Positions 1-6,373 of a DNA stretch of 7,887 nt are shown here, in pieces. The notes under the pieces are model-generated. The model did not search any database and was not told the origin of the DNA. It worked only from the letters and a program-made list of their open reading frames with translations. The stretch spans positions 1 to 7,887 of the forward strand of contig JBBQNP010000185.1 in the NCBI GenBank assembly GCA_038330085.1. Reading direction: 5' to 3'. Source of the DNA: JAEUIA01 sp038330085 (GTDB lineage: Bacteria > Planctomycetota > UBA1135 > GCA-002686595). The position numbers were made by a program, and so were the translations under genes. Numbering within the stretch: the stretch's first letter is position 1; every line of letters begins with the position of its first letter.

Positions 1-141
1 GCATTCCTGGCGCCGTTCGGGTTCGGCGTCATCCCGATCGTGATCCTCGTGTCGATGATGCGCACGCTGCGACGTGGCGGAGTGCGCTGGCGCGGCCGGC
101 TCTATCCGCTGTCCGAGTTGCGCGCCCGCCGCGTGAGCTGA
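1..141 (+). CDS. Glycosyltransferase (family 2-like), C-terminal end, partial
   Basis: The reading frame is open from the window edge and ends at TGA 139-141, giving the last 46 residues of a longer protein. The first 20 or so residues are hydrophobic (for example GFGVIPIVILV) and look like a membrane segment. They are followed by a basic tail with GVRWRGRLYPLSELR. A final transmembrane helix followed by a 'G-V-x-W-R-G-x-x-Y-P-L' tail is, from memory, typical of membrane-associated family 2 glycosyltransferases of the carotenoid/hopanoid glycosyltransferase type. The catalytic domain lies outside the window, so donor and acceptor cannot be named. The gene converges on the RCC1-repeat gene, leaving only 57 bases between the two stop codons. 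I am fairly sure this is a real gene end and moderately sure of the family. Confidence 0.6.
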   Translation, partial: AFLAPFGFGVIPIVILVSMMRTLRRGGVRWRGRLYPLSELRARRVS

Positions 142-198
142 TCCGCGCACGACGCGACTACCTTCGCGATTGGCTCTGAGCGGATTCTCCCCAAGTGC

Positions 199-2187
199 TC
201 ACATCGACCACGTCACCTCGGCGCCGTTCGTGACGTTGAACGTCGAGGGCGTGCAGAACGCCGCAGCGTTGCGATACCACACTTGGTACGTGCGCGTTCC
301 GGGCGAGAGGACGGCGCCCTTCACGGAGATCGCAACCTCACCGGGTGATGGATACTGCGATGCTCCAGCCGAGTTCAGATGCGGACCGAGGCGCGTGACC
401 GAGCCGCCCGCACAGCGCAGCCCGTCGCCGAACACGCTGCCTGCGCCGGCGGACTGTTGCGTCGTGCCCTGGAAGTAGAGCGCACTGCTGTTCGGCATGT
501 CCGAGCCTGAAAGCTGAAACGTGTCGGACGTGAGGCTCGACCGTCCCCATCCGACCAGTCGTGCTCCGCTCGAGCTCACGCTGCTGGCGCAGCCGTGCCC
601 CATCGCACCGGAGTTGCCGCAAGGACACGCTGTGCCGCTTCCATCGCCGGAGCAGAACGAGACCCACGGGATTCTCTCGTAGATTGCGACGCTGCTGTTC
701 TCTGCGGCGTTCACCTTGCTGAACCACGAACCGGCCGGGGGCGCCGGGACCAGGGTTTCGCCCGAGATGCTGTAGTACCCACCTATGTAGCCCCAGCCTG
801 CGATGGTCCCGTCGGAGAGCAGGCCGAGCCCGTGGTATGCGCCGGCCGCAGCCTGCAGATATCGCAAGCCCGGCGGCGGGGCAGGTGCGTTGGGATAATA
901 CCCCGACCCCCAACCCGTGATCGTGCCGTCGCTGAGCACACCCAACGTCTGGTTCGTGCTTGCCGCGAGCGAAACGAAGGACACACCTGCAGGAAGCACC
1001 GGCACGGCGTGTTGACCGTTCGAGTTCGAGCCGTCGATGGTGACGATGCCATCGCTGCGCAACCTCGCGACGTGGCTCCAGCCGGCTACGATGTCGAGTA
1101 TCGTCACTCCGGCGGGGACAGGAGAGAGAGTCACGGGCTGTCCGGTGGTGAAGTTGGTCCCGACGGCGATGGCGCTGCCATCGCTCAACCGCCCAACGGA
1201 GGTGCCCCCGTTGGCATCGATCTGCACGTACGAGAGCGGCGGCGTCTGCATCGGCAACGTGACCTGCGCGGGAGCTGTCTCGACGATGCCGTCGGTGCGC
1301 AACCCCAGGTTGTAGGCCTGGCCGCAGGCGATCGCCTTGTAGCCGACGCCGGAAGGCAGGAGAGGGAGAGACAACTGAATGCTGGAGACGGGCCCTTCGT
1401 CACCCCATGTCGTCGTCATGCCGTCGCTCAACAGGCCGACGTAGTGATTCGGCCCCGCGGCGACATCGACGTAGTTCGTTCCCGGCGGAGCAGGGGGCAC
1501 GTTGCGCTGGCAGTCGCTGTTCGAACCCCACGTGACGAGCTGACCATTGCTCAAGAGCCCCGCGCCGTGACCTATTCCCACCCCGAGCTCGACGTACGTC
1601 TGTCCTGGAGGAGCTTGCGTGGGCTGCACCCCTCCAGTGTCGAGCAGCACTGCATCGTTGCGCACGAGGAGGGTGTGCCATATCGAGGCGTAGATGCGCG
1701 TGTACGCCTGCCCGGGCAAGAGCGGCGGCACGAATTGACCGGTAACGAAGCCCCAGAGGATCACGCTCCCATCACTGAGCCTCGCCACGACATTCGAGCC
1801 GCCGGTCGCGATCTCGACGACGAAGAGTCCGGCCGGGAGAGTCGGCACGTTGGTCTGGCCGTAATAGTTGTCACCCCAAGCTTGCACGATCCCGTCGCTG
1901 CGCAAGCCCGCCGAGAACGAGATACCCGCGACCGCCTGGGTCCAAGTCACACCCGACGGCAACTGAGGAACGTTGATCTCTCCATGGAAGTTGTGGCCCC
2001 ACGCGATGATGGTGCCGTCTCCAAGGAGACCCAAGGCGTGACGGTAGCCCGCGCTGACCCCGACGCAAGGAATGCCCGCGGGGAGCGCAGGCACGTTGAG
2101 CTGACCGTAGCTGTTGTCGCCCCACGCGATGATGGCGCCGTCGCTGCGACGCGCCGCGCTGAAAGTAAGGCCGATGGAGATCTGCAC
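199..2187 (-). CDS. RCC1-type repeat protein, main body (downstream of in-frame amber codon)
   Basis: This is the large part of an exported repeat protein. The frame is open from 2223 down to TGA at 201-199; 2187 (GTG) is merely its first start-like codon and is probably not a real start. Units of about 40 residues recur, with consensus NxxGQxNVPxLPAGxxYVxVAAGxxHxxGLLSDGxxxxWG. They resemble the short RCC1/ATS1 class that folds as blades of a beta-propeller. I count 12 units here, one more upstream of the amber codon, and half-units at both ends, which would suit two seven-bladed rings (inference). The last 152 residues (202-657) form a separate module starting FCSGDGSGTACPCGN and ending VTWSM. 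The same frame continues upstream into a signal peptide (2224-2454), so the intact protein would be 751 residues. Bacterial RCC1-like proteins have no common function; binding at the cell surface is a guess. Base composition looks less GC-rich than in the neighbours. Confidence 0.8.
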   Translation of the reverse strand: MQISIGLTFSAARRSDGAIIAWGDNSYGQLNVPALPAGIPCVGVSAGYRHALGLLGDGTIIAWGHNFHGEINVPQLPSGVTWTQAVAGISFSAGLRSDGIVQAWGDNYYGQTNVPTLPAGLFVVEIATGGSNVVARLSDGSVILWGFVTGQFVPPLLPGQAYTRIYASIWHTLLVRNDAVLLDTGGVQPTQAPPGQTYVELGVGIGHGAGLLSNGQLVTWGSNSDCQRNVPPAPPGTNYVDVAAGPNHYVGLLSDGMTTTWGDEGPVSSIQLSLPLLPSGVGYKAIACGQAYNLGLRTDGIVETAPAQVTLPMQTPPLSYVQIDANGGTSVGRLSDGSAIAVGTNFTTGQPVTLSPVPAGVTILDIVAGWSHVARLRSDGIVTIDGSNSNGQHAVPVLPAGVSFVSLAASTNQTLGVLSDGTITGWGSGYYPNAPAPPPGLRYLQAAAGAYHGLGLLSDGTIAGWGYIGGYYSISGETLVPAPPAGSWFSKVNAAENSSVAIYERIPWVSFCSGDGSGTACPCGNSGAMGHGCASSVSSSGARLVGWGRSSLTSDTFQLSGSDMPNSSALYFQGTTQQSAGAGSVFGDGLRCAGGSVTRLGPHLNSAGASQYPSPGEVAISVKGAVLSPGTRTYQVWYRNAAAFCTPSTFNVTNGAEVTWSM
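202..657 (-). other. Six-cysteine C-terminal module of the RCC1-repeat protein
   Basis: Residues 600-751 of the reconstructed protein form a module separate from the propeller repeats. It begins FCSGDGSGTACPCGNSG, continues through MPNSSALYFQG and FGDGLRCAGGSV, and ends TYQVWYRNAAAFCTPSTFN then VTWSM. Six cysteines (module positions 2, 11, 13, 23, 82 and 135) suggest disulphides in an exported protein. From memory, similar modules end many otherwise unrelated secreted proteins of Planctomycetota, which would suit a shared surface-attachment or sorting role. That role is inference. A second, truncated copy of its last 21 residues lies at 2629-2697. Confidence 0.6.
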
Positions 2188-2310
2188 ATAAGTGAGGCCA
2201 GCAGGCAGGACCGGCGGCAGGCACTAACCGTTCGCGTTCTGCCCCATGCTCGCGATCTCTCCGTTGGTGGTGACACCGATTGTCTGGGAGGGACCGACGA
2301 ACAGATGCGC
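682..2310 (-). repeat. Protein-level tandem RCC1-like repeats, about 40 residues each
   Basis: Thirteen units can be laid out by eye from residue 49 to about residue 591 of the reconstructed 751-residue protein. Recurrent elements are the (S)DG turn, the WG pair, NxxGQ and VPxLPAG. Some units are eroded. One lacks WG (NDAVLLDTGG), and another has TAPAQ in place of the WGDN segment. At DNA level the units have diverged enough that this is a protein repeat rather than a recent tandem duplication. The units are shorter than the 50-odd residues of classical eukaryotic RCC1 blades. Confidence 0.75.
2224..2226 (-). other. In-frame amber (TAG) codon interrupting the RCC1-repeat gene
   Basis: On the minus strand the codons read AAC GGT TAG TGC CTG CCG. 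At the same place in sibling repeats the codons are GGT CAG (NSYGQ), GGC CAG (NYYGQ) and GGT CAA (NSNGQ). TAG therefore differs from the expected CAG by a single C-to-T change. No frameshift is involved, and both sides stay in one frame. The adjacent CAP and VWA genes both terminate with TAG, so the codon is a normal stop in this genome. A nonsense mutation or a base-call error is the simplest reading; readthrough is possible but unsupported. Confidence 0.85.
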
Positions 2311-2454
2311 GAAGCTAGCCCCGTTCCAGCGCGAGTCGAAGACGTGATCGCCCCATCCGGCGACCCCCGACTGTGCGTGGACCGAAACGGGATTCACGAA
2401 GAGCAGGAACGTCGCGGACACCGCCGGGACGAGAAGGCGGGCGAGGGACTTCAT
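2224..2454 (-). CDS. N-terminal fragment of the RCC1-repeat protein: signal peptide and first repeat, ending at amber
   Basis: ATG at 2454-2452 opens a 76-codon frame ending at TAG 2226-2224. Residues 1-27 are a clear Sec signal peptide: basic start MKSLAR, hydrophobic core, and a probable cut after VHA before QSG. Residues 28-76 contain GVAGWGD and one RCC1-type unit ending GQNANG. The frame is the same as that of the 199-2187 body: the two start codons are 267 bases (89 codons) apart. The 12 sense codons after the TAG read CLPPVLPAGLTY, which continues the repeat consensus. This is therefore the 5' part of one gene, not an independent small gene. A weak Shine-Dalgarno-like CAGGT lies 8 bases before the ATG (2463-2467). 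If translation stops at the amber codon, the product would be a secreted peptide of about 49 residues, probably non-functional. Confidence 0.75.
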   Translation of the reverse strand: MKSLARLLVPAVSATFLLFVNPVSVHAQSGVAGWGDHVFDSRWNGASFAHLFVGPSQTIGVTTNGEIASMGQNANG

Positions 2455-2628
2455 GAGCGAAGACCTGATGCACGTGAGCGTGCGGGGAAGACGGAGCGCA
2501 GTTCACGTTGCGCTGGAGGAGCCGATCGAGAGAGAGACAATGCAGCTTACATGCCGCTGCTATCCGCGGCCGATACAGGTGTTTCTCTCTCCTGAAACCG
2601 CTCAGGTTCGTGCGAGACCGCACGCATC
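2455..2628 (-). promoter_or_regulatory. Upstream region of the RCC1-repeat gene
   Basis: These 174 bases lie between the ATG at 2454 and the relic gene end. Together with the relic and the 83 bases beyond it they make up the 326-base gap between the RCC1 and CAP genes. I see no convincing promoter hexamers. There is an imperfect inverted repeat on the plus strand, GAGAGAGA at 2530-2537 and TCTCTCTC at 2584-2591. Inside it lies a small stem, GCAGC at 2542-2546 with GCTGC at 2556-2560. Both could fold in the leader transcript. The purine tract is low in complexity, so the pairing may be incidental. Confidence 0.3.
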
Positions 2629-2697
2629 TCACATCGACCAGGTCACCTCGACGCCGTGGGTGAGGTTGAACGTCGAGGACGTGCAGAACGTCGCTGA
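2629..2697 (-). pseudogene. Relic 3' end of a second gene with the same C-terminal module
   Basis: The minus-strand codons read ATFCTSSTFN, LTHG, VEVTWSM, then TGA at 2631-2629. The end of the RCC1-repeat protein reads AAFCTPSTFN, VTNG, AEVTWSM, then TGA. Sixteen of 21 residues match, and about 59 of 66 bases match by my count by eye. The frame is closed by TGA at 2700-2698 just upstream, so no full gene remains. Further upstream (about 2705-2745), another frame reads STPGDVSAGSAP, which weakly recalls SPGEVAISVKGAVLSPG of the intact module and may be frameshifted debris. This is best read as the remnant of a neighbouring paralogue lost by deletion, or a partial duplication. No start codon or ribosome site belongs to it. 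Confidence 0.7.
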
Positions 2698-2780
2698 TCA
2701 CCGGCGCGCTCCCGGCCGAGACATCGCCCGGCGTCGAGATGCTCCACCGGATACTTGCCCGTGCAGAGCGTGCCCAGTGA

Positions 2781-4493
2781 CTACGGCTTCTGCGCGGGCG
2801 CGATCTGCTTCTCGAAATCGTGGCCGGCGCCGAAGTTCTGCGTCCAATAGACGCTCGTGCACGCGGCACCCATCTCGTTGTGATCGGATCCGAGGATGTT
2901 GCGGTGGTGACCGCTCGAGTGGATCCAGCCCAGGTGCGCACCTTCGGCGCTCGTGTCGCCCATGCTGATGTTCTCCGAGCCGCCCCACACGTAACCGGCG
3001 AGCTTCAAGCGATCGGTCGGCGTCTTGCGCGTCGGTTCCTTCTCGAAGTGGCTGAAGTCGCCGCTGTTCGCCATGTAGTCGGAGTGCCCACGCGCACCGG
3101 CTTCGATCAGCGGATTCCACGCGACCGCACGCCGGCCGAACATCTTGCGGTACTCGTTCGTGACGAGCACCTGCTTCTGTTCCTCCGAGCGCGCGACCGA
3201 TGCGGGGTTCGACTGCGGCTCCTTCCAGGCGCGCGCGTTGAAAGCTTCGACGCGCGCGTCGTGCAGCAGCAAGGCGCGTTCTTTCGCGTCCCACGCGAAC
3301 GTCTTGAGGTCGGCTGCGTCGGCATCGCGATCCGCGCCGTCGATCCACGCGGGCAGGTCCGTGGGCAGCGTGAACGCGAGCTTGCGCTGTTTCTGCTGCG
3401 CGCGATTCCAGTCGAGCTCCTCGAGCGCAGCGCGGAACGCGGGCGGAATCGTCACGTGCTTCGGGGCCTTCCACGCTTCGCGCACGGCGGCCACGCGCGT
3501 GTCGACCTCCTGCTGCACGCCGGCGTAGAGCTTGGCCTTCTCGGGCGGACACTCGGGCGGGTTGTAGGGATAGAAGTATTTCACCTCGTCGAAGATCAGG
3601 TCGAGCGCGTGCTTGCGGCGCACGTCGAGTTCGCGGCGCGACTCGGCCACGACTTCTAGCGCCTTCAACGTCGTGCCGACCGTCAGCGCCTTGCAGGCCG
3701 TGTCCCAACGCGTCTGCAGCGCGACATCGAGGCGCGCCATCGACTCCGGCCCGAGCGCTTCGAGCGATTGCACGAGCGCATCGCGTTGCGCGGGCAGCGC
3801 TAGCTCGAGCCTTTTCGCCATGTCCTCGAGCCCCGACGCTGCGGCGGTCGCCTGCAGCACTTCGAGGCTCGCCCACGTCTCCTTGCGGAACGCGTAACCC
3901 TTGCCGGGGATGGTCTCGTTGCGCGCGCGCGCGACCGCGGCGAACGCGTCGGCCGAATCGATGTCGCCGCGGTCGAGGCGGTGACCGAGCGTCAACAGAG
4001 CGGTCGCCTTCTCCGCTGCACTGCCGCGCGCGAGCGCTTCGTACACCGCACCGTTCGCAGCGTTGCGCGAAGCACGGCTCGCAGCAGCAGCGCGCTCGAA
4101 AAGGTCGAGCGGCATGGCGTTCCACTCGACGTGCTTGTCCCCCATGCGCACGCCGGTCGCGTCGGCCTGGTCGATGCCGAGCTCGGCGAACACGTTCTTG
4201 TCGTTCGGCAGCGCGGCGACGATCTCGTCGCGCAGCATGAGCCGCGCGTCGATGCGGCGCGCACCGGCGACGGCGGCGTCGCGATCCGGCCCGATCGGGA
4301 GCAGCGCCATCGCGGACAACCACGCGTCGCGCGCACTGGTCAGGTCGGCGGTGGACTCGAGCTTCTGTGCGAGCGCGACCTGGGCTGCGGCGTCGTTGCT
4401 GCTTTGCGCCACAAAGTGCGGCGCGCCGACAGGCGAGGATGCGGACCCGAGGAACAAGGCCAGGGTCAGGAGGAAGGTCGGGATCGGGGTCAT
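2781..4493 (-). CDS. Exported protein with C-terminal CAP/SCP domain
   Basis: ATG at 4493 begins a hydrophobic signal sequence (FLLTLALFLGSASS), with cleavage likely before about residue 30. Residues 30-430 are alanine- and charge-rich and look mostly helical; I recognise no domain there. Residues about 440-558 are a CAP (SCP/PR-1-like) domain: LVTNEYRKMFGRRAVAWNP, then GHSDYMANSGDFSH, GGSENISMGD, WIHSSGHHRNIL, NEMGAA and YWTQNFGAGH. The cavity-type residues His470, Glu507 and His529 are present. Bacterial CAP proteins are secreted and of varied, mostly unproven function (lipid binding and peptidase activity have been proposed), so no reaction is assigned. At 570 residues the protein is several times longer than a bare CAP domain. 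The start has only a weak purine-rich site (GAG) and is chosen for the signal peptide. The stop is TAG. The HEAT/VWA gene ends 122 bases upstream on the same strand, so co-transcription is possible. Confidence 0.85.
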   Translation of the reverse strand: MTPIPTFLLTLALFLGSASSPVGAPHFVAQSSNDAAAQVALAQKLESTADLTSARDAWLSAMALLPIGPDRDAAVAGARRIDARLMLRDEIVAALPNDKNVFAELGIDQADATGVRMGDKHVEWNAMPLDLFERAAAASRASRNAANGAVYEALARGSAAEKATALLTLGHRLDRGDIDSADAFAAVARARNETIPGKGYAFRKETWASLEVLQATAAASGLEDMAKRLELALPAQRDALVQSLEALGPESMARLDVALQTRWDTACKALTVGTTLKALEVVAESRRELDVRRKHALDLIFDEVKYFYPYNPPECPPEKAKLYAGVQQEVDTRVAAVREAWKAPKHVTIPPAFRAALEELDWNRAQQKQRKLAFTLPTDLPAWIDGADRDADAADLKTFAWDAKERALLLHDARVEAFNARAWKEPQSNPASVARSEEQKQVLVTNEYRKMFGRRAVAWNPLIEAGARGHSDYMANSGDFSHFEKEPTRKTPTDRLKLAGYVWGGSENISMGDTSAEGAHLGWIHSSGHHRNILGSDHNEMGAACTSVYWTQNFGAGHDFEKQIAPAQKP

Positions 4494-4615
4494 CTCGGAT
4501 CGTTTGCCACGGCTCGCGCCAGGGTCGGTGTCGCGCGCAGTTTCGCTGCTCGCGCGAAGCGACCAATCTAACCCGCTCGCCCGCCCCGGCTACGAACCAG
4601 TCCCCTCCTTCGGCC

Positions 4616-6280
4616 CTACTTCGGCGGCTTGCGCGGATCCTGCGCGCTCCCGACCGCGGCCAGGTCCTCCACCGCGACCGATCTCCCGCCCGTGCGCTCG
4701 GCCAGGTCGGACCACGTCCGCCGGAACGGCTTGGGCGTCTCGACCAGGATCGAATCGAACGCGACCTGACGAAAGCGGTTGCGCTCCAACAAGAGCTCGA
4801 CCATCAGCTCGAGGTGCCAACGATGCCCGCCCGTCGGCTTGCCGTCGGTCAAGATCACGAGCGTGTCGACCTCCGGATCCGACAGCGCCAGCAAGATCGC
4901 GTCGTACACGTTGCCCGGACCGCGCTGGTGACAGCGCTCGAACCACGTCGCCGCGCGCGACACGTTCTCCGACGTCGCGCGCACGAGGTGCTTCTCCCAC
5001 GGGATCGGATCGCGCGTGTACGGGAAGAGGTTGAACTCGGCCTCGTGCGGAAGCGCCTCGAGGCAGCTGCGCAACATCGCGTCGACGACCTCTTTCCGTG
5101 TGCGCTCGCCGGCGAGCGTGTCCCACATCGAGCCCGACAGGTCGATCAGGAACGCGACGCGATCGGAGAGGAGGTTCAACCCCGCGAGCGAGACGTGCGT
5201 GTCGCCCAACGTCGCGGCTCGGTCGCGCGGGTCGCCGGTAGACACCGCACCCTGCAGGTTTTGCGCGCACGCGCGCCACGCGGCTACATCGAAACCATGG
5301 TCCTCGCCCGACATCTCGCGCAGCGAGCTCAGGATCTCGTAGCGCAGGCGCGAGCGCTCTTCGTGCTCCAGCCGGTCGATCAGCGCCAACATCGCGGCGC
5401 GGCTCTTCTGTCGGGCGAGGTTCTGTATCGCGGCGACGCGCACGCGCTCGCTCGGGTCTTCGAGAGCGATCTTCGAGAGCGTGAGGCACTCCTGTTCGCT
5501 GAACGATCCGGCCGCGACGACGCCGGCGCAGCGCACGGCTTCGTCGCGCTCCTTCAGTGCCGCGACGGCGACGTCGTGGGCGACGAACGCTTCGAGCGGG
5601 ATCAGCGCGAGCAGTGCGGCGCCGCGCACGTCGCCCAGGCCGCTGCCGTTGGCGATGTCGCGCAGCTTCACGATCACCTGGTCGGAGAAATTGCCGACCT
5701 GGGGCGCGGTCAACGGCCTCTTCGCGCGCGCTTGCCTCTCGATCGACCACAGCGCCGTGCGCGCGAGCTCGCCGCCCTGCGGCGTCGCGCAGCGCAATAG
5801 AGCGCGCGCATCGAACGGGACCTCGATGCGACCCAGCACTTCGGCCGCGCGCAACGCGATCCACTCGTCGTTGGAGGCGAGCCCGCCGCGCTCACACAGT
5901 TCGCGGACGACGTGCGGATCGCGCGCGCGTCCGAGAGCGACCTCGGCTTCGTCCGCCACCTGGCCGTCCGGATCAGCGAGCGCCTGCATCACGAGCGTCC
6001 AACTTTCGCGCGAGTTGAGATCCGCGAGCTTCTTGACCGCCGACTTGCGCGTCTCGGGCCGCGGGGCTTTGAGATCCTTCTCGAGATCCGCGATGGTCTC
6101 GGGCGCCGCCGGTTTGTCCTTCTTGTCGTTCTTGCCGCCCTTTTCGCCCTTTCCGTCGGCGCAAATCAGCAATCCGAGCAGCGCGAAGACGACCCACAGA
6201 GTGATCGCAGGCCCTCCGAGTGCTCTCGCGCCGTTCTTCACGCGCGCGAGAGGCGCGCTGGTCGTCGGAATGAGGTTCAT
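4616..6280 (-). CDS. HEAT-repeat and von Willebrand factor A (VWA) domain protein, membrane-anchored or exported
   Basis: ATG at 6280 gives 554 residues. Residues 24-40 (PAITLWVVFALLGLLIC) form one hydrophobic segment after a basic start: an anchor or signal peptide. The sequence before Cys40 is not a good lipobox. A lysine-rich linker follows (41-57). Residues about 60-330 are helical HEAT-like repeats (e.g. ETRKSAVKKLADL, DEWIALRAAEVLGRI, SERVRVAAIQNLARQ). Residues about 373-545 are a VWA domain: VAFLIDLSGSMWDT holds the DxSxS metal motif (Asp380, Ser382, Ser384), and LVILTDGKPTGG holds Asp479. Where a Thr is usual (GxTxxYDA), the sequence is GPGNVYDA, so the metal-site Thr appears replaced by Gly456. 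HEAT plus VWA proteins are common in Planctomycetota, from memory. A protein-binding role at the membrane or in the periplasm is inferred. The gene ends with TAG. It is divergent from the serine-hydrolase gene, with 93 bases between starts. Confidence 0.85.
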   Translation of the reverse strand: MNLIPTTSAPLARVKNGARALGGPAITLWVVFALLGLLICADGKGEKGGKNDKKDKPAAPETIADLEKDLKAPRPETRKSAVKKLADLNSRESWTLVMQALADPDGQVADEAEVALGRARDPHVVRELCERGGLASNDEWIALRAAEVLGRIEVPFDARALLRCATPQGGELARTALWSIERQARAKRPLTAPQVGNFSDQVIVKLRDIANGSGLGDVRGAALLALIPLEAFVAHDVAVAALKERDEAVRCAGVVAAGSFSEQECLTLSKIALEDPSERVRVAAIQNLARQKSRAAMLALIDRLEHEERSRLRYEILSSLREMSGEDHGFDVAAWRACAQNLQGAVSTGDPRDRAATLGDTHVSLAGLNLLSDRVAFLIDLSGSMWDTLAGERTRKEVVDAMLRSCLEALPHEAEFNLFPYTRDPIPWEKHLVRATSENVSRAATWFERCHQRGPGNVYDAILLALSDPEVDTLVILTDGKPTGGHRWHLELMVELLLERNRFRQVAFDSILVETPKPFRRTWSDLAERTGGRSVAVEDLAAVGSAQDPRKPPK

Positions 6281-6373
6281 CCAACTCGACGACGTCCGAC
6301 GGGTCCGGCGGTTGCAGACAATCCGGGAGTTTCTTCACACACTGCTCTGCACACCGTTACGCAGGAGCCCGAC
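6281..6373. promoter_or_regulatory. Divergent intergenic region between the VWA and serine-hydrolase genes
   Basis: These 93 bases separate two genes starting in opposite directions, so promoters for both are expected here or within the opposing 5' ends. A TTGCAG at 6311-6316 could serve as a plus-strand -35 box, but the sequence 17 bases later (TCACAC) is a poor -10 match. No clear operator dyad was seen. The call rests on gene layout, not on a recognised promoter. Confidence 0.35.
6363..6367 (+). promoter_or_regulatory. Shine-Dalgarno site fixing the serine-hydrolase start
   Basis: AGGAG lies 6 bases before ATG 6374-6376. It is the best ribosome-binding site in the window. It decides the start: the same frame is open upstream to 5912, but that stretch runs antisense through the VWA gene. 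The ATG chosen is followed at once by a hydrophobic signal-like sequence. Confidence 0.75.

Noticed and set aside
142..198. Terminator between the convergent glycosyltransferase and RCC1 genes
   Set aside because: Only a weak five-base stem (CGCGA/TCGCG) is present, with no T-run on either strand; too little to call.
2188..2226. A frameshift between the two RCC1 gene parts
   Set aside because: The start codons at 2454 and 2187 are 267 bases apart, a whole number of codons, and the 12 intervening codons read as repeat consensus. Only the TAG interrupts the frame.
199..2454. A gene for a Ran-type nucleotide exchange factor, by the RCC1 name
   Set aside because: The protein carries a bacterial signal peptide and a Cys-rich exported module; only the repeat type is shared with eukaryotic RCC1.
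595..2595. A 666-codon plus-strand open frame through the RCC1 gene
   Set aside because: It is antisense to a clear repeat-and-signal-peptide protein. Its translation is Arg/Ala/Asp-rich with no domain, as expected from a shadow frame in high-GC DNA.
2698..4566. A 622-codon minus-strand frame over the CAP gene
   Set aside because: It is longer than the CAP frame, but its translation is almost all Arg, Ala and Gly with no motif. The overlapping frame has a signal peptide and a CAP domain.
4367..5800. Long plus-strand frames across the HEAT/VWA gene (4367-5800, 4063-5034, 5481-6977)
   Set aside because: They are shadow frames; the minus-strand frame contains HEAT repeats and the VWA motifs DLSGS and TDG.
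5912..6373. N-terminal extension of the serine-hydrolase frame to 5912
   Set aside because: The extension is antisense to the VWA gene. ATG 6374 has an ideal AGGAG site and begins a signal-like sequence.
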